Origin: Gigaspora margarita
Lineage: Eukaryota > Glomeromycota > Glomeromycetes > Diversisporales > Gigasporaceae
Direction of reading: 5' to 3'
Assembly (NCBI GenBank): GCA_009809945.1
Contig: WTPW01000515.1
Span: 1 to 64,000, forward strand
Length of the DNA: 64,000 nt
In this document: piece by piece, positions 37,101-49,099 of the stretch
Numbering within the stretch: the stretch's first letter is position 1
Layout of the letters: each line of letters begins with the position of its first letter
Made by a program: the position numbers and the translations under genes
Notes under the pieces: model-generated
The model's input: the letters and a program-made list of their open reading frames with translations, nothing else
Database searches by the model: none
Told to the model about the DNA's origin: nothing

Positions 37101-39574
37101 ATTGTGGGAGTAGCTTGTCATTTGATATCCTAAGTTCATTTTATTAATTACTGCCAGCAGTGGGTCATAATAAATCCTCCACATGAGAGGAGCTATGGTT
37201 TCTCCTTGGTCAATGCCGTCCTGAACGATATACGGCTCTGTCAGTCCGTGGTTTGTTATAATTGTGTTTTGCCTATCACTAAATATGTTGATAATCAGTT
37301 GAACAATCTGGTCTGGGACTTTAATCCTTTTGAGCACCTTGCCTAGGAGAGGAATGTGTATAGTATCATAGGCCTTGGAGATATCCTGACTTAGGAGCCA
37401 GAGCTCTTTTTTGTTCACATGTGCGTCCTTGATTACATGTGTGATCATAGAGATCGGAATTTCAGTAGAGGTATTTGGTAGAGCCACGTTGTTACAGGAA
37501 TGGAGAATTGAATGTCTACTAAGGATGCTGTTTAGTCTTTTTGTTAGTATTTTTGTTAGGACCTTACGCGCATGTTCTACTAGGGTTATGGGCCTAGTAT
37601 CTGTGAGCTGGCCTGAGAAGCTTTGTTTCTTGGAGATCAGATATATTCTACTTTGGTTCCATAATTTCGGTATTATTTGTAGGTCTATACATGCGTTTAA
37701 AATTTTTAGAAATGTATTTTTTGCATATGTATTAAGATGCTTTAGCATCTCATTTGAGATATTTTGTGGACCAGTTGCTTTGTTATTGGGTGTCTCGCTC
37801 AGGGTCTTTTCTAGTTCGGAGAGAGTAATAGAGTTCTTCAGTGTCTCGAACCATGAGGGATCAATTGACTGTATGGGTTCGTACTCTGTAGCCCATTCTG
37901 GCCATTTCTCAAGGTTAAACAGGTTTGCCTGGGTCCACTTCTCATAATGTTTTCTTACTTCTTCTTTTATTTGTTTAGGTTCGGTTACTATTGTATCTTC
38001 TGTTTTTATATTGTAGAAGATCACAGGGTCCTGGTGTCTTTTTAGGATACTGTCGATCATCTTGGATGTGTTTTGTGCAAAGTTGTTGAAGCGGTTATTG
38101 ATGTGCTTCTCAATCTCTTCCTCATGTGCCAGGTTATTTTCGACCCTCCTAGCTCTATGTACTGCTTTCTGTAACAATTTTAGATTTATCATTTTTATTT
38201 GCTTCATGTTGGGCGTCTCTTTACCTGTCCAGTCTGAAGGTATACTTGTTTGGGCTGCCTTGTTTATATGGGTAATCTCTGCGTTAATGTACACATGGTT
38301 GGTGGGCTGTGCTTCATCACCAAGTAGTTTAATTAGCCTATTGATCCTTTGTAGGGCAGAGTGCAGCTTGGTTGCTTTGTGAGAGAATGCGAAAAAAGAC
38401 TTGGGTGAGACTCTAGTTTTTGGTATATTCATGTCTGCGGCATTTCTAATTGCTTGCTCCAGGTAGTTCCAATCTTGATTGAGTTGTTCTTTGTTCAGAA
38501 TTGCCTGTTGCCGCTTGTCTTCGGTCAATTGTAGTTTGGCCTGTATGTCATTCGCAAATTGCTCCCAGCTCTCTGTGGTCATTTCTTTATACAAATATAT
38601 TGTTCACTTTTTCTTCTTCATTCTGTAGTGCTGGATGGATCGGTATGTTGACCAAGAGACCGCTATGAGTTTGTGATCACTATGGGTAATATTTTCCATG
38701 CTGACTATTTCTGGGTGAGTGATGGCTGAAAGTATGTCACAGGAAACATATATGTCATCTATTTGGCTGCTCAGTTGACCACGTGACCAGGTTGGAGTGG
38801 AGATATCGAAATAGCTAAGTAGGCTCCTAATGCCCATCTGATTTAATTCTTTAAATAAGTGCATATTTTTTGTTCCATGCTTTGCTCTGTCATGGTTGAA
38901 GTCGCCCATTACTATTGTAGTATAGTTTTTATTGAATAATTGTCTCGCCCAATCTGCCACCATTTTTTGGGTACTAAGGTTTAATTGTTTGTTGCCAGGA
39001 GGAAGGTAGACTGAGATGACCCGTACTTTTTGTCTCCTTGAAAAGAACATGTCTACCATTATAGCTGTACCTGGTGTGGACTTGATGTTGTGTATATATG
39101 GTTGTAGGGTTTTCCTTATCGCAAGAGCAGAACCCATGCTAGATTGCTGCTTGACTGAGACTGTTTCGTCACTATTTGCAGTGTATATATTATAGTATAG
39201 ATTGGTTAGAAAGAATCAGTGATTGCTTGCTTCTGCAATTTTCGTTTCTGTCATGCTAAAGATGCCTAGTTCTAGTTTGTGACATTGTTCTATCCATAGC
39301 CTGAATTTTATAGCTTCATTAATTCCTTGTACATTATATGTGGGATGAATTCCCATTTTGAGATATGTTTATAAAGTGGAATATTAACAGGTAATGGCAA
39401 TTGCTGTAATGAAGTATGTTCCTGTATCTGCATGTCCTGAGTATATGTGTTTGAAATTAAAGTTTGAGGGATGAGCTTATTTGGCAATGGGTGATGTCCA
39501 TTTTGTATATTTGGTTCTTCCGGATGTAAGGAAGTGTCACGTGTTATATGTTTAGATGTCATCATCATCATCAT
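34134..39574 (-). pseudogene. LINE1 ORF2: APE endonuclease-reverse transcriptase, defective
   Basis: The start is a run of five in-frame ATGs (39574-39562) overlapping the end of ORF1. After a short Pro-rich leader and a frameshift near 39356 comes the APE endonuclease: TYNVQG, SMTETK, VISVYLPPG, VMGDFNHD, QIDDIYV and SDHKLIAVSW (to 38630). Reverse transcriptase: NKATGPQNISNEM, DTRPITLVEHARKVLT, LLSQDISKAYDT, GIDQGETIAPLMWR and AYMDNTVW, where the second catalytic Asp is Asn. Downstream are a CPGC-x-C stretch (~35700), a weak RNase H remnant (WPTR...HILSDN, ~35250) and CTRC-x-LTC (~34700). In-frame stops: TGA 39216 and 38604, TAG 35821, 35152 and 34870. Frameshifts: near 36800 and 34346. It is dead as it stands. 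In an intact copy ORF2 would nick the target and copy the RNA into it. Confidence 0.88.
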
Positions 39575-41764
39575 TGAAGATTTGCCATTCGTACTTCGGT
39601 AAGTCAGGGAGTTGGAACATATATGAGGGCAGATCTTCAAAATAAAAGTAGGTTTTTAGTACCTCTGTAGTCTCAGCAATTTTGTCATGTTTGTCAATAG
39701 GAAGGGTTATCTCCTGGTGAAGTGGGTAGAGCTCGATATTGTCCTTTAGGTCTTCTAGTGACCGGGATAGTTGCAGTTTGGTACCTGACGCACATTCGTG
39801 TGGGTTCGGTATGCTCTTAGGTATTTGGATCCATTCAGCTGGGATTCGTCTGAAGAAGTATGATTTCCTTAATTCCCTTGCCACTTCCACAAGGGCTTTG
39901 GTAGTAACTATTGGCAGATGAATGTCCTTATTTAGAATTTGCTCCATAGTACGAGGTAGCTTAGGCTTGTCTGTAAAGTTTAGATCAGAGTACTGCTTTG
40001 GAAGTGGTATTGGTATACGAAAGTCTCCCTTTACTTCGTTTAAGAATGAAATAACTTCTTTCATTTTCATTATTGGAAACGTGTACTTCTTTTTTAATTT
40101 GAGGTCCCTGGGATTATTGGGAAGACATTGCTTTTCTATGAAATAGGCCTTTGGAACTCTTGTGAATGAGTAGTGTTCTCTTAGCAGATCTATGTAGGTT
40201 CTAAAGGTTCCTTATTCGTTGGTTTGCAGGAGAGATATTACGGAGCTGTTCTTTCAATTCCTGTGGAGTGGAAGGCAACTCTGGATTCTTTGGAGGAACA
40301 TCGAAGTAGGAATCCGGGAGCTTATCAAAAGTATAGTATTGTCTTAAGTCTGAGCATTACTCCAGGATTTTTTGCAACTCTGCTCTATCTGTTATGGGGA
40401 AAAGTCACCCAAAATGCTCAGGAAGTTCATCCGGGTATTCTGGTAATACTTGTAACTGAGTGGTGAAGTATGTTTCTGGTAATTGAGTGAATCTAAATGC
40501 ATGACGTAGGGCTGCTACCACGCGGCCTGTCTGCCTTCTATCTTGTATTGGGAGCTCGAAGGGCAATAGTCGTTTTAGGTTTCCGGTATCATTTCTGGAG
40601 TTTCCGGCAACTTCATAACATGTCCTGTCTTGTTTCTCTTAGCATTCTTCGCACCATTTCAAAGGAGGGCTTTATTTCTATTTTTGCATACCCACAGAGG
40701 TAGAATATTTTCTTCGTAATCTCATGTTCGTCTTCGTCAAGAAAGTCTAAACTTTTAAATAATCAATTGCCAGTTTGATTCTCAGTCCCTCAAATATTTT
40801 CGTCTCTGTTGCGTTTGTTGGTTTTGGTTACATTGTGTTGTAATTTATATTTTACTAGTGCCTTATCAAAAAGGAAGAAAAAGTCTTGCTGATGTTGAGG
40901 CTGTGTATCCTTTTGTCTGTTAAATGATTTGAAGAAGATAGTATCCTTATCCTCGAACTTCTTGTCTATTGATTCTGGCAACTTGTTTACTGCAGGTATA
41001 GCGTGGCATTTGTCTATTATTAGCACAGCTAGTTCTGATTCGTTCTTAAATGCACCAATTATTCTATCTATTGTCCAGCTGTCTGTGTTCAACTCATGTT
41101 TACAGTTCTCTTTTAGATTTGCCCCAATCCTTTTTTGCGTGGTAATTTTCCATGTGTTGTCATAAACCTTCAGCCTCCTTTTTCTGATATTGCTTGCTTG
41201 TAGTACTGAGCTATAAGTAGGAGTATGTGCATGTTCTTTGTCTTCCTCAACTGTACCGTTTGATTCTATTTCCATCTTATCTAATTCTGCCGCGCTAGTG
41301 CCGTAGCTATTTTCGGTAATAGTGACCATAGTGTGTCGATCCCCTCCCGAATCTGTTTCTTCTGACATTTGATGATCTTCCTTTTCAGGGTCTGCTGTGT
41401 GTGTGTATGTTTCATGGTGAGTTGTATGCGCAGTTTCTAAATATGGGTTGTCTGGTGAGAATTTTATGCCTAATGTAGGAGTTGCCTCAACTTCTGTTTT
41501 ATTTGTTTTTTCGGTCATATGAGGTGATGTCACAGCTGGAACTGACTGGGTCAACAGCGTTTCGCTACTTTTTGTTTCAGTTAACACGTCGTCGCACATA
41601 TTTGGTGTTGAGGAAGGTGGTGGTAATGTTTCTACTAGTTCCGTTCTAACATGCTTAGGTTCGCGTATATCATTGTTGTCATCTATTTGCATCTCTGTTG
41701 TGGTTGTTGTATCATCTATGTTTTCTAGGGGACCGTACGTGTTCATGTTTCTTGTTGCTGACAT
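39552..41764 (-). pseudogene. LINE1 ORF1 with C-terminal LR-Y-F-LP repeats
   Basis: It begins at ATG 41764 (MSATRNMNTYG). The first ~325 codons are open to a TGA at 40790 and encode an acidic, Thr/Glu-rich, probably disordered half, then a basic patch (NIRKRRLKVYD) and a structured-looking part ending RNRDE. Frameshifts near 40795 and 40755 lead into KSLDFLDEDEHEITKKI. From about 40600 to 39552 further frames joined by breaks (TGA near 40407, TAA near 40357, frameshift near 40205) encode repeats of 50-70 residues. Each has an LPI or FPI, then LR-x-YxF-xxLPxxY, then Pro-rich text: RHAFRFTQLPETYF, RQYYTFDKLPDSYF, REHYSFTRVPKAYF, RKSYFFRRIPAEW, KTYFYFEDLPSYMF. It ends in an Asp run (DDDDDI) at TAA 39552-39554. 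LINE ORF1 proteins normally bind RNA. I recognise no RRM, CCHC or coiled coil here, so this repeat domain is unassigned. Confidence 0.7.
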
Positions 41765-42404
41765 AGTCAGCAACAACAGTTTTGTGAAGTTAAGTCTAGA
41801 GCTAAAGGCCTTGAACCACCTACATTTTATGTTTGCGACGCTGTGTATTGAAGCTATTAAGAGTTCAATTAGTTAGCAGTCTTAACCGAAGTGTTATACC
41901 GAGTTTTTCAAAATTTTCCTCCTTCCTGTGTTTGTTTGTTTGTGATTTTCAGTGTATGGGAAAGAGTTTTTTTTCTTAAAATATATTTTTAATTTAATAA
42001 TATAATATATATAATATATAATGATAATAATAAAAAAATATAAAATTTTATAATAAATTGGAAAATTTTTGAAATTTTGAAATTTTGCAAAATATTGCAA
42101 AATATTGCAGATTTATATGATAATATATGAAATATTATCTCTATTTAACCCAAAATATATTGTAAAATATTGCAAAATAGACCAAATAAAAAATGCAAAT
42201 CTCTATTTAATTATTTCTCTTCAGGGTTATAGAAGATAATATTTTACATATTATCGTATAAATCTGCAATTTAATATAAAATTTTATATTTTTTTATTAT
42301 TATTATTATGTATTATATATATTATATTTTTAAATTAAATATATATTGTAATAAATATTATATATTTTATTATATATTATATATAGTATTATTTTTATAT
42401 TTTT

Positions 42405-42665
42405 ACCAGAGTTGGTCAAATTACTGGTCGACCAAAAATTTACTGGTCAAACTAATCTGGTTAAATTGGTCAAATAGTCTGGTCAAATTGGTCAAATGGC
42501 TTAGTCTATTAATAAAATAAAAATAGTATACAAATTAATATATATATATACTATATAAATATATATGCATATATATATTATATATATTTAAATATTTCTT
42601 TGACCATTTGACCAATACTGAACCCTTTGACCAACTGGTCAATTGGTCAAACTGGTCTGGTCAAG
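42405..42665. repeat. Inverted clusters of TTGGTCAAA
   Basis: The left part has many ATTGGTCAAA and CTGGTCAAA units in tandem. The right part has TTTGACCA and GACCAACTGG units in reverse, around an AT core. This resembles a small element whose ends are built from one short repeated word. Confidence 0.55.
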
Positions 42666-42939
42666 CTTAATCATTGACTAAGGAGAGTGACAAAAATCAG
42701 GTGATTTTTAGGGGGGAAGAGGGTAAAAAAAGTTGAAATTACATATAAGAACCTGACTATATATATATTAAAAAAGAGGAACGGGGGATAGGCCTCTGAT
42801 AAAAAATAATCAGGTGATTAATGACATGGCTCTAATCTTTGCCAACCTAATTATTACATACTAGTTTGATTGGCGGCACTTTGCACTACCTGTCTTATTC
42901 AGTATATTATTTAAATCATTAGTAGCTTATTGTTTAGTC

Positions 42940-43090
42940 AAATTAGTTGCATTGAAATTCTACTATTGAGAACCTACTCATTATACTGGTAACTGCAGTA
43001 TGTGATTTAAGTTGGTTAGGTTGCATTGGAATTTTGTGACTTCTATCATTAGTTCATTAGTTTCTTTTACAAACCTACTTGCTCAGAATT
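42940..43090 (+). repeat. Outlying fragment of the ~500-bp tandem unit
   Basis: GCATTGAAATTCTACTATTGAGAACC, ACTGCAGTATGTGATTTAAG and related text repeat within the segment and resemble the units at 45.2-46.4 kb. Confidence 0.35.
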
Positions 43091-43859
43091 AGTTTTTATC
43101 CAGCAGTTTACTATGATTTATTTGCCCAATAATTTTATTATTTGGTAGAGATAATAGTTAAAAATAATTTAAACTCTTAACTCTACCCAATAATTTTATT
43201 ATTGGGCAGGCAAAACACTGAATAAATCTGTTATCAGGCATGCTCATAATACCTTATAACTCATTTATTTGGTCAAAAATTTAAGATTAGCATAAGAAAA
43301 ATTTAATTACTTCAGAATTTAATTCCCTACGCTGATTTTAAATCCTTAACCAAGTAAATCTGTTATCAGGCAGTGACTGCCTGTTAATTTTTAGTATTGG
43401 TGAATATCGACTTCAAAAATAAGTTTGAAATAGATTTTTAAAAATCCAGTTTCCTTTTTGTGCTCAAATCTTATTATTATTATACAAGGAGAACTAATAT
43501 GTCATAATTAAATGCAATTCTGCAATTTTAGTTATAGATCGATTATGTTAATATAATGATAATTGTTATAATTATTATGTAATATTTGACAATTATGTGG
43601 ATGATTATGGGAATAATACCCAAATCACAATTTTCAAAAAAAAAAAGCATTGCACACATAAGATGAGTCTGACATGATGAGCCAGAAATAAATTTTTATG
43701 TGACTAATATACAAATACATTGATAGCATTCAAGGTTGTGCCAAATATCCTATTAAGAATAGCTACATTGCATGTGATGCTGCGCAGGACCAGTACGTGC
43801 GCTGTAGTCTAGAGAGCTATTTGTATAATTATATTAGTTAAATTATAGTTTGATTATTA

Positions 43860-46440
43860 AGCTTTATTTTATATATTTTGTGAAGTTCGTATATTCAAAA
43901 ATTAATTTTTTGAATACATTTAAGATTGAGTTTGTATCAAAATTATTGTGAAAAAATTCTCATGCAAAACTTACTTGTTATTCTAATTAGAGATGGGGAA
44001 AATGCGCATTTTATAATAAAATGCGTATGAATGTGCAATGATATATAAAATGCACATGATACTGCATGATAAAAATTTTTTAATTTTTATTTTTATTATT
44101 GATAATACACCAAAATAAAGATACTACATGTATTCTTTATCAGATTTTGCCTACAATAAATAAACCTCATCGTTGTTTATCTTAATATAATTTGAGAAGA
44201 TGCTAGTACCTGACCCATGACTCTGCTACGGGAGCTTGTATAAAACCTTAAAATCTTAGTTAAAGTCTGCAAACTCATAATATTTATAAATATGCTGAGC
44301 TAGCTTGCATTGGATCATCACAAAAAAATTCTGTTACTAATATACTATTCTATTAACTTTAAGATTGAGTTCATTTGTGACTGTGGGATAATTTTATTTT
44401 GTTTTGATTGATTGCCTTACAATATCATTTTTGCAAGTACAGAATTTGTGTTAGTATTCATCTACTATGATACATTTCTTCAATATTGTATTTTTTTATA
44501 TTAATTGTTAATGAATTTGAATTGTGATGATGTTCTTGATTATAACTTGCTCATCGATAAATTAGACTTAATATTTTGATCACAGGTTATATAACCAATT
44601 AAAAAGCATTAAAGCACAATAACTTAATTATATTGCTATATTAGTTATAGCACACTGATCACTTTTTAATTATAATCTAATTTTATTGGTTGCTAGATCG
44701 ACATAAAATTATAAATCACTGCGAAAATTAGTTGATTATGAGATAATCTGGTGGCAAAAAAATTCTAACCAAAAATTCTAGAAATCAATTATCTAAGAAT
44801 GTGATTTTTTTTATATTTGCTAATCTATTTACTATCTTTTATTAATCTTATATTATCTATTGTGAAGCTTTTGCTGAGTTTTTGCTGTTGTTCTTGCACT
44901 TGCACTTATTCTTGTATTTATTCTCAAACTTGAGACCAAAATAGTTTGTAACTATTAGGCAATCAGACAACAAAATAAATTTGGTAAATTCATGTTTCAC
45001 AATTTTTGTATTGTTTAAGGGCGTGAGTTCAATAATCGCTATAATAATCTTACGTATTTCTATTAGTTTTTCTATATACAGGTACATTTTTCAGATATGA
45101 CCATTCAAAAATGTTAAAGTGAACAGATATAAAATTTTAATGAGATAATATGTGCATGATTTGGAAATATGTGCATTAATGCGCATTCACATGCATGATT
45201 AGGAATCATGCACATGCATGAAAACCTATCTCTAATTCTAATTATTACAATATGTGGTTAGAGTTGAGTTAATTCACGTTCAAATTATTATTTATATCAT
45301 GAGTTACTGTTATAAACCTTACTATTCTGGTGATATACAGTATGTGACTCACTAATGCATATTATTAATGTTATCCATAACTCAATCTAATTTCAATATT
45401 ATAATGTGTGCATAACAAATAGAAGCCGATAACACAGAATGTAGTTAAAACTGGCTCATTTTGCATTACAGGCATTGTTAGTCATTGTAAAAAGTTTTGT
45501 TACAAACCTTATTTGTTATTACAGTAACATACAGCATGTAATTATAGAATAGGCTATTGTGGTTTATATCAGTAATAGTGAAAAGGTTAATTAGTTTGTA
45601 TCAAAGTTATTGTAATTCTATCATGAATTACTATAAAAAATTCTGTTGTAAATTTACTTAACAGATAATATATTTTAAGGTTGAATTTTTATTAAAATTA
45701 TTGTGGCTTCTATCAATAATTAACGTAAATTTTTCATGCAAAACTTGCTCATTATTCTAATTATTACAACATGTAGTTAGAGTTAAGTTAGTTCGCATAT
45801 ATTATTCTATCATAAGTTACGATTGTAAACTAGCGATAGACAACAGTATGTAACTTACTAACACATGTTATTAATATTATCAATATCTCAATCTAATTTT
45901 AATATTTTAATGTGCACATAATGAACGGAAGTCGATGACCACACTTTGTAGTTAAAATTGGGCAATTTGATTAAGGGCTTTGTAAAAAAATTTTGTTACA
46001 AACCTTGCTCGTTATTCTAGTAACATGCAGCATGTAATTATGGAATAAGCTATTTGTTTTATATCAGTAATGCAAAAAGGTTAATTGGCTTGTATTAAAG
46101 TTATCATAATTTCTATCACGAATTACTATAAAAATTACTGACACAAACTTATCCAACAGATAATACATTTAAGGTTGAGTTTGTATCGAAATGATTATGG
46201 CTCTATTAATAATTACTGTAAAAATTCTCGTGTAAAACTTGCTCATTATTCTAATTATAACAATGTGTAGTTAGAGTTAGTTCGCATTGAATTATTATAG
46301 TTTCTATCATGAGTTACTGTTACAAACTTTACCATACTGGTGATACACAATATGTGACTTACTAATGCATGTAATTAACGTTATCAATATCTCAATCTAA
46401 TTTCAATGTTATAATGTGTACATAACGAACAGAAGTCAAT
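43860..46440 (+). repeat. Tandem array of a ~490-530 bp unit, interrupted by a transposon
   Basis: The word TTATTCTAATTATTACAA..ATGTGGTTAGAGTT marks unit starts near 45232, 45755 and 46245. Each continues through ATGAGTTACTGTTA, GTATGTGACT, TTATCAATATCTCAATCTAA and ATAATGTG. A partial earlier unit (43860-43987) is separated by the hAT-like element. A reversed copy is at 48296-48418 with continuation at 48990-49040. It is non-coding. Confidence 0.65.
43988..45234. mobile_element. hAT-like element, 1.25 kb
   Basis: The termini are TAGAGATGGGG and, reversed, TAGAGATAGGT. An exact 8-bp duplication ATTCTAAT lies at 43980-43987 and 45235-45242. The tandem unit it split is found unsplit at 45.75 kb, which confirms the empty site. 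Subterminal repeats of ATGCGCAT, ATGCACAT and GCATGCATG crowd both ends, as is typical for hAT transposase binding. The interior contains a reverse copy of part of D1 (44510-44800). A 76-codon minus-strand frame (44857-45087) has no recognisable transposase motif. Confidence 0.8.
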
Positions 46441-48200
46441 TTTTTAAATTTTGAAATGCAAAGTGCGCAACAACTGAAAGTCGATTTTTTTAACCAAAAT
46501 TATAAGAATTTATTTTATCTATGACAACTAATTATTAATTCACAGTAATAATACAAATTTATTATGCAATTAACATGCAATTGATCATATATCGCAATAA
46601 TTACAGATTTAAATAAACTTATTATCTTATTTAATTTTCTTACGGTTTTTGGATATAGCAAATTAAAAATGGCTAAGTGCAATTGAATTTTTTTTTATTC
46701 TCATTATTATAATTACCATTTATTATATACTTACATGAAAAAATTAGTAGATACGACTGTTTTTAAGGACTACGTTTTAAGTAGTAGAGAAAATTTGATC
46801 AGCAGCAGCGTAGATTGCACAAATTAATATCGCTAACATCATTTGCATCATAATGATGAATTTTGAGATTATAATAAGGATGCCCAGCTTTGCATTATAA
46901 TGAGTGATCTGCATCTCTACTACATTTCATATTACACATTCAACGTGATCATACTGGTATAGGGTGTGGCATTGCATAGGCCAGAGGTTTTCTGCCTGTA
47001 TAATGTAGGTCAGTAAACAAATAATTGCTATGAAAATTGCAGGATTTGAACCATTCCCTTCTGATATGCTAGGAATATATTGTATATTTTAGTTTTTTTT
47101 TTTAACCGAATTGAGTAGTAATAGTTGCTAAGAAGCATATTTTTGTTGAAAGGTAGCCAGGGTCACAAATAGCAATTCAGTTAGATATTAAATACACATG
47201 TGGTTACAGTATATTATATGGTATATACTATTACTATATATTTAGCTGTGCTTTTTGTTGGGGACTGGTAATTTTCAGATCTGAAAGCTGATAGAAAATC
47301 ATGTCCGAACTTTAATATATATATTTTTTCTATGATGCTGAGCTTTGCTTACTGCCTCAGAATTTGCGCTGGCCTATGCACGATTGATACTCAGCTGTTA
47401 TTCTTGACAATACTTGGTAAGTATTTGCTTCTTTGCTTAGCTATCTTAAGTTTTTGATGTGACTACATAGATACATAGCTTATTAATTCAGGATCGATTT
47501 GTTCTTGAAAAAATTTTGCTGTACTGTAATGAACGGTCTTATTATATACTGTGATCAGATTACACTACTAACCTTATTCAAAGGATTAGCAATTTTATAT
47601 CATTGTGACGTTGATTATAATCGTCATAATTATTATTGGTTTTTTCACACGATTAGATCACGTTTGACTCATGACCTGATTTATTCAATAAAAGCATGAA
47701 TAAACAGCCAATCATTGTATGGAATTTTGTCAATCAAAATGTGTGTTATTTTAGTATGTTTTTAATTATCATCCTGTCACAAATGTCCTGTATATTTTTA
47801 CCAATTATTTTGCATATGTGAAAATTAAATGCTATAAATAGTAATAATTATATGCTATAAGAAATTTACAATATTGATTATATCTAATACAAGTTATTAG
47901 CATTAATGGCCCTTATATCATATAGTATTATGTTCTGTGAATCTTTAATTGCTTGCTTGGTAAGTATAGTATATAAATGAATTTTAACTTTTAAGGATAT
48001 GTGTTCATGAGAATAATTCATAGTAATAGATCAATTAAGAATAAATAATAAATCTGTTATACTTTAATTATACAAATAATCAGATTTAATATTAAAATAG
48101 TAATTGATAACCAATAAACTTTTCTATATTCTGATTATAGTTTTTTGGATATAGCAATCAAAATATAATTGAATTTTTTTTAATTAATAATGAATCAGTT
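46441..48200. other. AT-rich stretch without recognised genes
   Basis: No repeat pairing or coding signal was seen apart from an isolated 66-codon frame at 47499-47699 with no recognisable features. Confidence 0.4.
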
Positions 48201-48418
48201 ATCAAGTTATTTGTTTTTTAAAAAAATAAGTTTTGTTTATTATAGACACTTTGTATCTTTGAAATTGGATTAACTGAGATATAGATAATGTTAATAATAT
48301 GTGTTAGTGAATCACATACTGTGTATTGCCAAATAGTAAAGTTTATAACAGTAATACATGATAGAAATTATAATAATTCCAATATAAACTAACTTAACTC
48401 TAACCCCATATTGTAATA

Positions 48419-48988
48419 AAACCCCAGACATCTAGTACAGAGGTCATATATTATGCATTTTAGCAAAAACTCCTAAAATTTGAAAAGCAAAAAAACAGTT
48501 TTGACAATTACCTTGGCATCTAGAGGTCCAATTTGAGTAAACATTTTTTTTAAATAAAGCTCGTAGTGGGCACATCTAACAAAAAGTTTATTCAATTCTT
48601 ATTACTGGATCAAGAGTTATTTAAACAAATATAGTTTTGTCATTTTTAGCAAATTAGATAAAAATTGGCCAAAACCCAGTTATGCCCTATATCAGTATTG
48701 TATATTTTGGCTGTCCACAGCCTTTTTTGGCTCGTCCACATCCAAAATTGTCCAAACATCCAAGATTTTCCAAAGCTTGTCTAGGTTTTAATAATTAATA
48801 AATCTATCTAAAACATATATAACTATATGGTGTTAAACACATTTTAGTTAAAATTAACATAGGTTATCTTAATAAATTTTAAGTAATTTTACTTTATTTA
48901 ATTGTTCAAAATTGTTTAAAATTGTCCAAATCATTGTCCAAAGCTGTCCCATGACAATACTGCTCTATATGAGAGATATTCAGGGTCC
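48419..48988. mobile_element. TA-flanked MITE related to the 31.0-33.1 kb foldback
   Basis: The right end reads TATATGAGAGATATTCAGGGTCC and the left end AAACCCCAGACATCTAG, both resembling the ends of the 31024-33108 element. TA flanks it at 48417-48418 and 48989-48990. It sits in a reversed copy of the ~500-bp unit and contains another MITE (48693-48962). Confidence 0.6.
48693..48962. mobile_element. hAT-like MITE nested in another MITE
   Basis: The ends are CAGTATTGT on both strands, with GGCTGTCCACAG / GACAGCTTTGG next to them. The flanks are CCCTATAT (48685-48692) and CTCTATAT (48963-48970), 7 of 8 identical. The related 33.1-kb sequence reads ACCTATATGAGAGATG without the insertion, which defines the empty site. 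The interior is AT-rich with repeated AAATTGTCCAAA. Confidence 0.7.
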
Positions 48989-49099
48989 TACTATAATTAT
49001 TAGAATAGTGTGCAAGTTTTGTATAAAAATTTTTTCTAATATCTAGAGAACCAAGTATAGCACCTGCTCAAACTTTTATTAATATTTAAGTGAATTGAA

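Larger units (their letters stand above)
33962..41975 (-). mobile_element. LINE1: non-LTR retrotransposon, full length but defective
   Basis: An ~8.0-kb element on the minus strand with two overlapping ORFs and an A-rich 3' end (T run at 33976-33984). The candidate target duplication TTAAAATATAT is at 33951-33961 and 41976-41986. It is AT-rich, so provisional, but it puts the 5' end at GAAAAAAAACTC, similar to the GAAAAACTTAC start of LINE2. The order is long ORF1, then APE endonuclease, reverse transcriptase, RNase H remnant and a C-terminal Cys cluster. Stops, frameshifts, a YMDN active site and an assembly duplication (36000-36333) break it. Tad/I-like organisation is likely but the clade is not determinable by eye. 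Confidence 0.85.

Noticed and set aside
37411..38382. Plus-strand frames of 178 and 106 codons
   Set aside because: They are antisense shadows of the reverse transcriptase of LINE1, which has clear motifs on the minus strand.
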